Assembly: GCA_035578905.1 (NCBI GenBank) | Contig: JAQJVL010000201.1 | Coordinates: 1,202,290-1,266,289, forward strand | Origin: Stictocephala bisonia | Lineage: Eukaryota; Arthropoda; Insecta; Hemiptera; Membracidae | Reading direction: 5' to 3' | Length of the DNA: 64,000 nucleotides | Shown here: piece by piece, positions 12,491 through 25,079 of the stretch | Layout of the letters: every line of letters starts with the position of its first letter | Numbering within the stretch: the first letter of the stretch is position 1 | Notes under the pieces: generated by a model | Told to the model about the DNA's origin: nothing | Database searches by the model: none | The model's input: the letters and a program-made list of their open reading frames with translations, nothing else | Program-made: the position numbers and the translations under genes

Positions 12491-15400
12491 ACAATAGCAT
12501 AAACCTACTCACAATAAAAGCCTAAAATCAATAAATTTCAGATTACGAAAGCTATACCGTCCTGTTAGTTTACTGACATGAAACTTTATTAGTTCATCAT
12601 AAGCTCAGCTGAAAATGGTAATTAGTGGATGGCTCAAAATAGCACACAAAATGAGGTTGTCAAGTTATTAGGTAAAATAATCATTAAGTTCATATCATGC
12701 CATTGATGGCCTTGTTTACAAGAAATCGGTGTTCACACCTTTGTCTTCTATGATAAAAGTATATTCCCCATTTTATATTTTGAATTGCAGTTAATTTTAT
12801 CTTTGCAGTTAAAACTATCAATAATTTAATTTGTCTTTTCATATGATGAAAGAAAAATCATGTTAGGGGGAAAGAGTGTATACTTATTACTTACTACACT
12901 GCCCAACTCTATGTACCTGGTCTTTTGACCGGTACATGTTGGTTTCTCTACGTTTGGGTTTGCTAGGTTGCCTGAGATTGAGATCGTTCTTGCGCTGTCT
13001 GCTCATTACTTTCATTGCCGTTGCTCAAACTCTCTGTTCCATGGATCCAATTCCCGGTTCGCTGGTTTGACGTTTTCTGTAAAGGTATTGTTCTTTTTTT
13101 CGCCTCCTTCCTGTTAACGCAGGATGTCTACTAATTTTAAGGAATCAAATTCAAGGTATTTTCCAGGATTTTCATGGAGGAATTTTACAGGTTTTACAAT
13201 CAAATTGTTGTACAAGAAATTCAGTTAAGATATTAGCAAACTGCATAATTTATAATAATAAATTTGTTATAATATAAATAAATATTAATGGTAATGCATA
13301 GAGGATTGTAATTTTGAACATAAAATTAAAATGAAAACTTGCCACAAAATTAAAATGAAAACTTGTGATGGATTCAATTAAAAGGTAAACAAAGCAACAA
13401 TATCAAGAGAAAAAAAAATATTTTACACTTTTTTAATATTGCTGGAATCAAGGCAATAGTGTAAAGAATTACAGATAAACTATTAAATATTAATGAGATA
13501 TCAGTCAATGGTGAATAGTATATAATTTTAAAACATGACTGAAAAAAATAATAAAAGGACATAACAAACTTCATGTAGGAACTTTCTTAACAAACACAAA
13601 AGTAGCAAGTAGCAAAAAAGTGGAAATACATTTAATCAATTTGGTAATTACTGATGTACATTATAATTATTATATAATATGGTCAAGATATAAAGTATCT
13701 ATGTTGCACAACAATACTGCCCAACAACTGTAATTAAAACTTGAAAATTATCTTTAATACTGGAATTGTACTGACTAGATATTATATTACACGTGAAAAA
13801 CATAGTTTTTCTGCATTACTCAAGACACATTCATCTTCCTGTTTACAGCTTTCAAATTACTCATTGTAAGGTAGGTAAAAAACTCAGTAAAGAGGTAATT
13901 GAAAGGTAACTAAATGAAATAAAATTAATCAAAAATCAAACAACAAAAATATTATTAAATTACAATGATGAATGGCAATAAAACAAGATATTGGATAAAT
14001 AGCTAAATTCAATATCTTATTTCAAAATAAACAATAATGGAACACTAATAAAATATGAATAACGGTATTAACAAGTATAATGTTTGATTATGAATGAAAT
14101 AAAGAACACAAATGAATAAATGTCCAGTAAGTTGACAAGTTTTTATTTATATTTATTAATAGCTGATGAAAATTAATTTTATAGCCCGAAAAAAAAATTT
14201 TTTACTGACATAACCTAACTTATCCTAATTGTTTATTTACAAAAAAAAATATCATAGTTTGCGTTAAATTCGGGTGTCCGGTCTCTGTAACGACTTACTG
14301 GGCGTCACTCCAGCGAGAATGTTAGTGAATTCGGTTTTTGTGATAAATAGGTGTTGGATATAATAATCGTGTAATGGCCGCCAATCATGAAAGTAGTTTT
14401 TCCGTTATATCTTGAGAAATAATTGTAATAGAACAAAATAGTTTTCAAATTCGTATTCAGTGCAAAAAAAAACTAATACAAAAGATGAATAAAATACAAT
14501 TTAAATCAATGGAAATATGTCAAAAATACTAAAAGTTGTGACATCGGGTTTTTCGATATCGCATCCCCTTCGTCATACTAATTAAAATAATAAATTCTAT
14601 TGGTTCCAAATTTCCAGTCATGCGAATTTCCAGTTGGGCAGACAGGGCAGTGGCTAGCGCATGCATACAGCAACCTTCCTTCCTCTCTTCTCCATTCGAG
14701 AACGCGAGGTACAGTCAATGCCATACAAAACCGTCTCCTCTCATTTCTACATACAGTGCCTCAGTGTCCTGACATGAACTTTATACAGAACTGTACTCAG
14801 TAGAACCGAGACAGGGATATTGGCGCGATGTGAGGTCTGTTTTCAGTTTAAAATTTTTCCCTCCACGTTCCAGCTTAGCTCAAAATCCCCGGATTTTTTC
14901 CGGTTTTTCAAGGGCAAATTGAATTCCCGAAAATATCCCGGTTAGTAAATATCCCGTAACTTCAATTAACTTCGAGGTCCTTGAGTTGGACGTTTGATCC
15001 TCAACCTGCCGTCCAACCGATCTTCTGTTATTTCTCGACTATGCTGGCCTGGCCTGGGGACCATGTTATCGAGCCAATTTATACCTCTGTTCCCTCCTTA
15101 CAGCTTATGAGACCCTTCTGTCTTCAGGTCAATGCGTTCCATTTTATTCCTGGTGGCTGAGCTGGGTGTGTGTGTGTGTGTGAGACAGTGTCTTAAAAAA
15201 AAGAAAGAAATAAAAAAAAACTGTGAACTCTTGAAAAAATTGTTCACAGCCAAATAATTTAATAGGACCTCATTATTATTTAAAGATGTTAAATTTTTTT
15301 GAGAAATTTCTTATAGTGTTAAATATTATTTAATTTGTCATTCTGTAATTTCTAATTATTTATCTACTGTTTATAAATTTTAGATTTTTTGTTTCCGTTA

Positions 15401-16119
15401 AATATTTTTGAATAATTTATCTCTGTTATTTTAGGCCTTGTTATTAAGTTTGTTTGTATATCTATTTATTCTGTGTAGCGTTTCTTGGTTAATATTTCTA
15501 TGATAAACCGGTACCATGCTATGTTTTATTTTTATTTTCTTAATTTTTTAATTTTCCCCAAAAGAGGATTATTTAATAACGTTTTTACTTTTCTTTCAAT
15601 TCGGAGCTGCCCAGGGATTCTGGCTGACTCCCTTGCCTTGGTGGAATCATAGGATGTGGGCTAAATTGCTGGTTGATTGATTTTGTTCAAATTTCTAAAT
15701 TTTCAATGTAAATTCTTTTAAATTTGTTGTAATTTTTTCTTTCTGTTGTAAATCTGCAGATAGGCACATCTGTTGTTGTACTTGTTGCTTTCACCAATTT
15801 TGTGTTCGAAATGTTATTTATATACATCATTGTATATTACGTGTTTCATATTTTATTTCTGGTTTTTGAGTGTTATTTTGATATTGTGGCCTTTTGCTGG
15901 ATTTTCTAAATAATAATTTAATTTTAAGTAATAAATAGTTTTTTTTCGTTCAGCTGCTGAGTTGTGATTTAACCCTCTGACTGCTGCCGTGATCCTATCG
16001 CTTGTCTGGTTTTGAGCCATCCTCCAGTATGACACGACTTCCAGTTTGGTGGGGGATTTGTCTTGTAACTTAATCTTTGAATGGAACTATCTAAATCTAT
16101 ATAAAACAATTTTACCCAC
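12491..16119. other. REV1 intron 5, mostly unrecognised
   Basis: No gene recognised. AT-rich between 13.1 and 14.6 kb. A (GT)n run sits at 15165-15183. Segments near 13120 (ggatgtctactaa) and 14955 (ttagtaaatatccc) look like a weak inverted pair and could bound a decayed hAT-like element, but no target duplication was found. Confidence 0.4.
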
Positions 16120-16273
16120 CTGGAAGGTCAGACACACTAATATCTTGCATGAAGGCTTGCAAAGCTGGGGGCTCCAGAAAAAATTGGCCATCAGGCTTAG
16201 CTCTGCGAGTAGCCAATCTCGCCTGCAAACGGTTGTAGCCAAACCCAGTAGAGCACGGACAACCTGTATTTTC
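16120..16273 (-). CDS. REV1: REV1 exon 5 (palm to thumb)
   Basis: Encodes residues about 480-530. It reads ENTGCPCSTGFGYNRLQARL, then ATRRAKPDGQFFLEP and ends SDLPG. This is the REV1 palm segment after the SCDE motif, in which the SxGxxxNxxLARxAxxxAKPDGQ pattern of Y-family polymerases positions the incoming nucleotide and metal ions. The acceptor is TTGACAG just above 16273 and the donor GTGGGT just below 16120. Phase 0 entry follows exon 4 and phase 1 exit joins exon 6. The flanking introns are 24 kb and 15.6 kb. No damage is seen. Confidence 0.95.
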
Positions 16274-16805
16274 CTGTCAAGGGATAGGCAAGACAGTTGA
16301 GAGGAATAATGCCTAAGAGGTTTTACAGTGACAAATAGTGTGTTTAAAAAATGTATACATATTTTGAAGGGATATATTCATTTAAAGAAAACATTTGGTT
16401 TAGTTATTATTAATGTATATATTTTTTTTAATCCAGCCTCACAAAAGCATTGTCTGATTAGTTTGTGGGTCCTTTAATTGTATACAAAACCATATTAATA
16501 TTTCCATAATCTAGAAAGGTTTTAGCAATTTTTTGCAATTCACATTTAGTGTTCCACCCGATTGGCCTTCAAATTTCCCATGTTAATCTTATGTGAAGAA
16601 GGCTTCTAACTTTTGTTTTGATTTATTAGTCCAACTGTCAATAAGACAAATTAAATATTCCAGCTGTTAATGTTTTATAATCTAATTAACAAGCCACAAG
16701 GCCAAACCTTTAAGAAGCTGGTATTCACCTCAAAAAACCAGTGTTAACACATGGCCAACTTTGTCTTAATAATATTATCTAGACATTATTCAGAATTTCA
16801 ATATA
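16274..16805. other. REV1 intron 4, 3' end
   Basis: AT-rich intron sequence between exon 5 and the foldback element. It includes the polypyrimidine tract of the exon 5 acceptor. No other feature seen. Confidence 0.5.
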
Positions 16806-19282
16806 CAGGGTGAGGCAGACCACCCGTGCTGTATATACAGAAGGTGAACGGTTTGGTCTAGAGGTATAAAAAAATGCTATCCTTATAAACAGCACATGGT
16901 AAGTTCATTAAAAATATTTACATCAAAATCTATGCACAGTGTCCTCCAAAACTAAGGGTCGCGCATTGAATATCAAAATTTTTAAATGTAAACATAAGAC
17001 AAATACTACATAACTTTAAAAATCTCGTTGAAAAAACTCATTGGCGTAAACAAAATTCACTTATTTTTATTCTTTTCAAAATGGCGGACGTTTTTGTGGA
17101 AAATGTTGACATTTACAGAATACACTCTAATTTTCTTTCCATTTGAGTTATGTTCAACCCAATTTCAAATTCCTACTCATAACAAAATCAGCTTCACTCT
17201 GATATTCCACATGACTACATTTATGCCTATTTTGATCTTGGTCACTAAACCCGAATTTTGAAAAATTCAAAATTCCCATAAGTAAAAAATGTTAAATAGC
17301 AACATGCATCATGTTGTATGTCATTTTAAAGGCCTCGTTAAGATGAGCAAAGTTTTTATTTACCATTATCTTGAACCTCCAGTGTTTTTCAAAAAATAAG
17401 TTAAAATGTGTTTTCACGTTATTTTCCCACCGTTTTAAGTTACATTGGATACTCGCCTACAAAACTGAGTGACCTGAGGTCAATTCTCAAATCTTCTGAC
17501 ATGAATTTATTAATATATAGGTAGGTATTAATGTAATCACGATTCACATACTGAGGCCAAAGGCCATAATGTCACGGTGCAGCGAGTAAGACGTATTACC
17601 AACTAGCTTTACCAAGGACACGGGCCGAGATATCACCAGCTAGTACTATTGGCCCTCCCTCCTACCCATACATGTACGGAGATATTATTATGTAAAGTAA
17701 CCATAAAATAAATCATAAAATAGAGGGAAGTCTTATATATTAAACAATAATTAATAACCCCTAGTTTGACAACAGAAAACAAAATAAAATTTGGTTAGCT
17801 TAATACCAGACGTCCATTAAATTATTAATATTAGCCGGTGGCCTTGTGATGGACAAGAAAGGCTAATATTTTTGTTATAAAAGGTGATTATTCAATATTT
17901 TTAAATTTAATCATATCTTGAGTGATACTCAATCAATTTAAAGATATTGTTAACATTGTTTTAAATGTTTAACTAGAATTGATGACTAAGAAAACCATGT
18001 GAGATAGTTTTGACAATCAAAATTTTAAAGTTGTTTACTTAAGTATATGTCTTGAATTTTAAATGAAGTTAAATAAATATTTCAGCTAAAATAACCAGTT
18101 GAATTTCATGAATGACATACTAAACTTTTCTCAAGTTGTTTTAATAGTTGGCAACAAACATAAGTGGTTATACACAAAACTTTTATTTTTAGAATATCTT
18201 TAAATTGATTGAGTATCACTCAAGAATTGATTAAATTTAAAAATGTTGAAGAAATATCCTTTAGTAAAAAAAATATTAGCCTTTCTTTCCCATTTTATTT
18301 AGCTAACCAGATTTTATTTCGTTTTCTGTTGTCAAACTAGGGGTTATTAATTATTGTTTAACATAACAAGACTTCCCTCTATTTTATGATTTTATGTTTA
18401 CTTTACATATTAATATCTCCGTATGTGTATGGGTGGGTGGGCAGGTCAATAGTACTAGCTGACTAGGCGACATCTAGACTCGTGTCCTCGGTAATGCCAG
18501 TTGGTAATAAGTTTTACTCGCTGCACCATGACATTACAGCCTTCGGCCTTAGTATGTGGATTTTGATTACATTAATACCTATACATTAATACATTCATAT
18601 CAAAAGATTTGAGAATTGATGTTGGGTCACTCAGTTTTGGAGGTGAGTGCCAAATGTAAAGTACAACAGTGGGAAAATAATGTTAAAAACACATTTTCGC
18701 TTATTTTTCAAAAACCACTAGAGGTACAATATAATGGTAAGTAAAAACTTTGTTCCTCTTAACGAGACCTTTAAAATGACACAAAAGATTATACATGTTG
18801 CTATTTACAGTGTTTGACTTATGGGAATTTTGAATTTGTCAAAATTCGGGTTTGGCGGCCAACATCAAAATACGCATAAATGTAGTCATGTGGAATATCA
18901 GAGTGAAGCTGATTTTGTTGTAAGAAGGAATTTGAAATTGGGATGAACATAACTCAAATGGCAAGAAAATTAGAGGGTATTTCGTAAATGTCAAAATTTT
19001 CCACTAAAACATCCGGCATTTTGAAGCGAATTTTGTTTACGCCAATGAGTTTTTTTCAATAAGACCTTTAAAATGATGTATTATTTGTCCTATTTTTACA
19101 TTTAAAAATTTTGAGATTCGAACCTACGATCCTTTTTCAGAGGATACTGTGCATAGATTATGATAAAAATATTTTATATGGACTCGCCATGTGCTGTTTA
19201 TAGGGATAGCATTTTGTTTTATGCTTTTAGACCAAATCGTTCACCTTCTGTAAATATTGCATGGGTGGTCTGCCTCACCCTG
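16806..19282. mobile_element. 2.5-kb foldback DNA transposon with 1.1-kb arms
   Basis: Starts CAGGGTGAGGCAGACC and ends with its complement GGTCTGCCTCACCCTG, flanked on both sides by TA. The two halves are inverted copies almost to the middle: left arm about 16806-17950, right arm about 18190-19282, spacer about 240 bp. The arms are similar, not identical, with scattered substitutions and small indels. No transposase is visible. The TA duplication and CAGGG ends fit a non-autonomous Tc1/mariner-like or other TA-targeting element. It lies inside REV1 intron 4, so pre-mRNA containing it could fold into a very long hairpin. Confidence 0.92.
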
Positions 19283-20039
19283 TATTATACTTTAGAAGAA
19301 CCACTGGGTGAGATCAGCTTCATCAAACCAATATTATCACACACTCAAAAAATTAATCAAATATTTGCCATTCTCTATTTGATTTTCATAATTGTTAACA
19401 AGAATACCTTCTTTATCTAAATAATTTATCTAATCACATAAAATAAACCAAGTACAGCACGAGCAACCATGCCCAATTATAAGTAGTCTCACTCTATATA
19501 CCTAGCCCAAGTTTATGATTCAATACCTATTTTAAATTTGTTCTCATACCAAATATCATTGCTTATATAAATACCATTTATAATTAGTCATATTGTATCT
19601 AATTTTTGAGCTTGTTATTTTGAACTATTGTAAGTAGAAGCCTAACAGAAGACAAAAGAAATTCGTTTACATTTAGGTCAAATTGAAAGGCAAAGTTGTC
19701 AAGCTAAGTCAAACTAACTTATTATATTCTTTACTGACAAAAGAAGTATTTAATAAAACATATAAATATACATTTTATTTTTAACGTTATACACAATGTT
19801 ACAAGCCAAGCTCTCCCAAAGCCACGAAGAGTTTCCTAACGATACTAGATTAACCTTTTGATTAGTGGGGTTTATTTTGGCTGCCTTCAATGACAATTTC
19901 TTTAGATTCCTTTTTTATTTTATTATTTCTTTAATATCATAATGATAGGTATATATACGGTATTGTATGGTTTGTTATCAGCTACCATTTGTTAATTTTA
20001 AAAAGCTGTCATATATTTGGATCGAGATCCAAAAATCAT
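19283..20039. other. REV1 intron 4 spacer
   Basis: AT-rich. No gene or repeat recognised between the foldback and the mariner. Confidence 0.45.
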
Positions 20040-21180
20040 GTTGGTATATTTATAAGAATAAAAATCTGAAGTGAATTGTGCTCAAGGCTTCAAAGCAGTT
20101 GACATTCATCACCAAATCAGTGAAGTGTATGGTGAAAACATTATGAGTGATGGAATGGTTTGGAAATGGGTTAGGGCACAAACATTCATGATGAGAAACA
20201 AAGTAGGCGACCTTCTGTCATTACCGATGATCTGATTCAAAAAGTGGACTGTAAAGTGAAAGAGAACAGACGATTCACAATTTCGTCCTTAGCTGAAACG
20301 TTTCCTACTGTCTCAAGTGTTCTTTACAAAATTGTGTCTGAACGTTTAAATTATCGGAAACTGTGTTCACGCTGGGTGCCAAAAATGTTGACTGATGAGC
20401 ACAAAACCAAATGATTGGGCAGTGCATTGAGTTTTCTCGAGCGATATAGTAACAAGGGGGATGATTTTTTAAGCCATATTGTCACAGGCAATGAAACATG
20501 GGTAGCCTACGTTACACCGGAATCGAAGCAGCAATCAATGGGGAATCGAAGCAGCAATCAATGGAATGGCGGCATTCATCATCCCCTAGGAAAGTAAAAT
20601 TTAAACAAACAGTTTCTGCTCAGAAAATCATGTGCACTGTGTTTTGGGACAGAAAGGGTGTGTTGCTGGTCAATTTTTTGCCTCGCGGTGACACGATCAA
20701 TGCAGCTGCGTACTGTGAGACTTTACAAAAACTGTGCCGCGCAATTCAAAACAAAAGGCGAGGCATGCTGAGTGCAGGTGTCGTTTTGCTCCACGATTAT
20801 GCCCGTCCACACACAGCAAATCGAACACAAGACCTTATCACTTCTATTGGCTGGGAACAATTGGACCACCCTCCATACAGTCCCGATCTAGCGCCGAGCG
20901 ACTACCATTTGTTTCTGCACTTGAAGACGCATCTGGCAGGGCAGCGCCATTCCGATGATGACGAAGTAAAAACGACTGTGAAGCAGTGGTTGTCTAATTA
21001 GGCAGCAACCTTCTTTGATGATGGCATACAAAAGCTGGTCCCAAGATACGATAAGTGCCTTAATATTAATGGGAATTATGTAGAGAAGTAAAGTATGGCT
21101 TTTCAAGTGAATAAATTATTTTTGGAAAAGATTTACTTTTTGTTTTTTTATATCAAAACTGTACTTACTTTAAAAACACG
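20040..21180 (+). pseudogene. mariner-type transposase relic
   Basis: The frames together cover most of a mariner transposase. N-terminal blocks (KAVDIHHQISEVYGENIMS) lead to DEKQSRRPSVITDDLIQKV after a frameshift near 20175. A TGA interrupts at about 20412. The catalytic region follows: TGNETWVAYV (first Asp replaced by Asn in this reading), VVLLHDYARPHTA (second Asp) and HPPYSPDLAPSDYHLF (third Asp), a DD34D arrangement. A 23-bp tandem duplication at 20519-20564 shifts the frame between the first and second motifs. It ends with LVPRYDKCLNINGNYVEK and a stop near 21090. Terminal inverted repeats were not defined. Confidence 0.9.
20519..20564. repeat. 23-bp tandem duplication inside the mariner gene
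   Basis: Two back-to-back identical copies of a 23-bp unit that begins ggaatcgaagcagcaatcaa. The length is not a multiple of three, so the duplication alone would inactivate the transposase. Confidence 0.97.
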
Positions 21181-21189
21181 TCTCGTACA

Positions 21190-21535
21190 TTTGCTCTGGT
21201 TTTGATTTTTGCTGCTGTTTTTTGAAGATGGCTTTTAAACATCAGCGATCGATTTAACGTTACTCCCAGGTACTGTGGATGCTCATTATGATGGAGTTTT
21301 ACACCATTGAGAAAGATGTTCAGTTTTCGATTAGCCAGTCTGTTAATTAAGTGGAAGCAGGCTACTTCAGTTTTTGATGGGTTAGGATTTTAAGCTTACA
21401 GGTTCTAAAATATTCTTCGAGAGTTGCAAGGTCACTTGTGAGTATTTCTTCAGAAGCTGTCAAGTCCTTGTGCTGGTAAACTAAATTAATATCATCTGTT
21501 ATACATATATCTAGACTTTGTGATTAGGTACATTG
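21190..21535 (-). pseudogene. LINE reverse transcriptase fragment (Jockey-like)
   Basis: On the minus strand the sequence reads DDINLVYQHKDLTASEEIL, then LEEYFRTCKLK, SKTEVACFHLINR and HPQYLGVTLNRSLMFKSH. This is the part of a LINE RT just after the catalytic YADD box, close to Jockey-like elements. One frameshift lies near 21395. It is truncated on both sides and abuts the mariner. Confidence 0.85.
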
Positions 21536-22039
21536 TGATAGTAGGTACTTAAGTCTTAAAAATATTTGTTAAAAATTTTAGGTTTCTTCTTTTAACCTGC
21601 AAATATCACTGGAATACATAATGTAACAAACAAAAATGTAACCAAGTATGAAATAATATTTTTAGCAACAAATGAAAAAAGCCATACTTAACAAAATCAA
21701 TATTTGCCATTATCATGAAAATAAATCTAAATATACATTAGAATCAATAATAGCTAATAAACATATGGCAACATATAAAATTGGCACTTTTTGAGGTTGA
21801 AAAGTCTTGGAAAATAATTAATTGGAAAAATAAACATGATGAAAAAACTCCTAAGAGTAAGCAAAAAAGTAACATGAGAAACACTTTGTCTTTAAGCGTA
21901 CCTTTGAACCAACCTAAGCCTTTGAGTAAAACAATACACTGTTCAAACTGAAAATTTAAACTGTTTATAGAAACAGTGTGAAAATGATAAATTAAGTGAA
22001 AAACAGCAAAACAGTAAAGAAATCTATCAGTTTGTCGGT
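21536..22039. other. Unassigned intron sequence
   Basis: AT-rich. No domain recognised. The end near 22040 leads into the C48 protease relic, so part of this may be the same LINE. Confidence 0.35.
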
Positions 22040-22765
22040 TTTGGAGAGCAAATGGATTACTGATGAAACAATTTGGTTGACTTGAAACAATCACTGCTGC
22101 TTTGAAATATGATAAACGTATTCTATTAATGGACCCAGTTGTGACTCACGTAATCAAATGTATGAACAACTTTCACCACATCGTTGAGCCTTTAGAACTT
22201 GATGGAAGGTCATATGTATTCTTTCCTATACATGTTGCAATGCACATTGTTAATGATAATGACCCAGAAGATGCGCTAAATTTATTCAGGACCTAAGGAT
22301 CCCACTGGAGTTAGTTGCTATTTATTAACAGACTGGATAAGTTTTTCTATTTTGATTCAAGTTGCACCTATAATTTATGCCATGCACAACATGTTGTCTC
22401 AAAGGTTTACAAATATTTTGCCTTAAAATATGAAGGTCCACTTGAAATTGTCTAAGTCCCTCAGCAACCAAACTGAGGTGTCTACTTAATAATATTTACA
22501 GACATTTTGATACAGCAACTAAGAAGCAACTCTTAATATTTTTGGATGGCCAAAATAACAAATTACTGGACACAGATTTTTCTGCTGTTCTTACCAAGAG
22601 AGCTCAGCTGGCTTTCCTGTGACATAACTACTTGTTTTTAAGACTAAACTCTCAACTTGTATTTGACATGATGTACAAAAATGTTGAGTGTAATTCAAAT
22701 AATCAATGAAATACTAATACTGATAATACTAGATCTAAGGCCACTAAGAAATCTGATGTCGATAG
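22040..22765 (+). pseudogene. Ulp1/SENP-like C48 protease relic, LINE-associated
   Basis: Reads KWITDETI, LMDPVVTHVIKCMNNF, then HWS at 22303 (catalytic His) with an in-frame TAG straight after it, and FFYFDSSCTYNLCHAQ near 22345 (catalytic Asp). Near 22464 QPN is followed by a stop and GVYLINIYRHF: the segment that should hold the catalytic Cys is lost. It is homologous in layout to the C48 domain at 44.9-45.4 kb, so it is probably the 5' part of a related LINE. A Copia element interrupts it at 22766. Confidence 0.75.
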
Positions 22766-22993
22766 TGTTGCAATTCCTACTAAATAAAGAGTAGTCCAAA
22801 ACATTTAAACAAACTGTATTTTTGTTAGTGGCGAAAATAAAACTTACTAAGGAACAACTTAAAAAAAAAAAAAACAGCTGGCTTATTATAATTAATAATA
22901 ATAAACCTATACTGAAAGTTTAACGCCAGCTGAGCTACTAGAAAGAAAAACATATGTATATAGATTAAATTGGAAATGAACATTACTTTAACA
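22766..22993 (-). repeat. Copia 3' LTR
   Basis: The 3' LTR of the Copia element, 228 bp, running TG (at 22993) to CA (at 22766) on the minus strand. It is preceded on the element side by a polypurine stretch, AACAAGGGAG. Its terminal 95 bp recur at 27128-27222. It contains an internal poly-T run. Confidence 0.8.
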
Positions 22994-23251
22994 CTCCCTT
23001 GTTAATGACAGTTTAATCGTAAAGAAAATTAAAAAAATATATAAATAAAGTAAAATAAATAAGAGAACAATTTAGCTCAGTGAAAGTACACTATAAATTG
23101 TTAACTCTCTTGTACTTATAATTCACGTAAGTCCCATTTTCATACATAAGATCTTCAGGTGTGTTCTTGGCAACGGCTTTGTCATTATGTCTGCTAGTTG
23201 ATGTTCTGTGCAGATTTGTTGGATACCCAGTTTTCCTTCAGTTACTTTTTC

Positions 23252-24753
23252 TCAGATGAAAAAGTGTTTTATGGAAATGTGCTTGGTTCTGCGGTGAAAC
23301 TCAGGGTTTTGAGCAAGTCTTACTGTATTGTCAACTTGGATAACAGGAACGTTTTTGAGTTTTGTGATTTCTTTAAAGAGTCTGCTCAGCCAAATTGCTT
23401 CCTTAGCTCCTTCGTTCGCTGCTATGATTTCTGTTTCCGTTGTTGATGTAGCTACAACTGCTTGTCGTTGGCTAAGCCAAGAAACTGCTCCTCCTGCTGA
23501 AGACTTCATGCATCCTCCGAAATCAGCATCATTATAGATCTCCAAACTCCAAGGTCCAGAGTCCCTGCAATATAACGGAAAATCCTCTTGACTCGCACAA
23601 CATCTTCTTTAGTTGGATTTTCAAGGGCTCTCGAGATAAATCCTACCTTGTACGCTAGGTCTGGTCTTATTCCAAGCATCAGGTACATCAGTGCTCCAAC
23701 AGCTTGTCTATAGGAAAATTTAATCTCATAGTCAACTTTCCCGGGTGAAGAAATATCTGCACTTTTGAGCACTGGAGTCGAACCTGGTCTACATTCTGAA
23801 AAATTGAAATGTTCCAAAATTTTCTTAGCATAAGTTTCCTGATGAATTTGTATAGACTCTTTTTCTTGTTCTATTTGAAGTCCTAAGAAATATTTTGCAT
23901 TTTTCGAAACAATTTTGAACTCTGTTTTCAACTCTTCAATAAAAACTTCCATCTCCCTTGTATCTGTTCCAGCTACAATACCATCATCCACATAGATTGC
24001 CATGATCAGCTTTTTACCATCCCTCTCTCGAATGAATAAGCATGGATCAGCATTACTGGTCTTGAATCCATTTCTTGAAGAAAGACTCCCAGGCGTTTGT
24101 CCCAGCATCTTGGTGCTTGTTTGAGACCATATGAGCTTCTTTGCAGTCGGCATATCTTGCTGGTTCCATCTTCGTATCCTTGGGGCTGTCTCATAAAAAC
24201 TGTCTCTTCAAGTTTTCCATAGAGGAAAGCAGTTGAAACTTCAAATTGCATTAATTTCATATTCTCAGTTGCTGCAACGCTGAGAATCGAACAGATTGTC
24301 CCCATTCGGACCACTGGACTGAACGCTTCACTGTAATCAATGCCATGTTGTTGATTAAACCAACAGTCCCTTGTACTTGTCGATACTGCCTCAGGATTTT
24401 TCTTTAGTCGGAAGACCCGCTTGCATGCATGGAATGGCCTTTGCACCAGGTGGAAGATCTGTCAAAATCCACGTCTGGTTTTCCTTCAATGAAGCAATTT
24501 CACGATCTATGGCTTTCTTCCACTCAAATGAATCACTGCTCTTCAGGGCATCTTTGAACGTCTCAGGATCATCGGTAATTTGATTTATGAAATCCTCTAC
24601 TAGCAGGACGTACGGTTCAAGATGTTTGGGTTTCTTCAAAGTCGATCGATCTCTCAAAATTCTTCCAGATTTCTTCTGCATATTTTCTTCAGCATCCATT
24701 TGTGACTCACTAACTCTGTCTTCTTTTTCTTCACCCTTTCTTCGACCTCTCAC
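23252..24753 (-). pseudogene. Copia reverse transcriptase and RNase H
   Basis: Minus-strand blocks in order: DALKSSDSFEWKKAIDREIA near 24530, DYSEAFSPVVRMGTI near 24320, FEVSTAFLYGKLEE near 24230, GLKQAPRCWDKRL near 24100, AIYVDDGIVAGTDTR near 23990 (catalytic YVDD), VGALMYLMLGIRPDLAY near 23690, and RNase H YNDADFGG with SSAGGAVSWLSQRQAVVATS at 23540-23450. At least three frameshifts separate them. The TAFL motif retains no Asp where Copia usually has DVKTAFL (here EVSTAFL). Confidence 0.92.
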
Positions 24754-25079
24754 TCATCAACTTCATCTTCAATTTTATCCTCAATATCTTTCATTGGTAA
24801 CTCAACTTTGTGCTCACATTCTCTCGGGTTTACTTGAAATTGAACATCTCTAGAAAGAATAACTTTATGGTCGTTCGGAATGTAATTCTGTACCGCTCAT
24901 CACATCATATCCAACAAGGAATCCTTTGACTGCTTTCTTGTCCGTTTTCTTTCTCTTCTCAGCAGGTATATGGACATAGCAAGAATAATCCAATAATGAG
25001 CAGATGTTTGATTCTCGGCTTCTTTTCAAACCACAGTTCAAAAGGACTATCCCTTCTTTTGAAAATTGTCCTGTTCTGT

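Noticed and set aside
13120..14955. Possible hAT element with ends ggatgtctactaa and ttagtaaatatccc
   Set aside because: The inverted similarity is short and imperfect, and no 8-bp target duplication could be found.
19100..19135. tRNA-like B box (ggttcgaatctc on the minus strand) in the right arm of the foldback
   Set aside because: No A box or cloverleaf; the matching left arm has diverged at this point, so it is probably chance.
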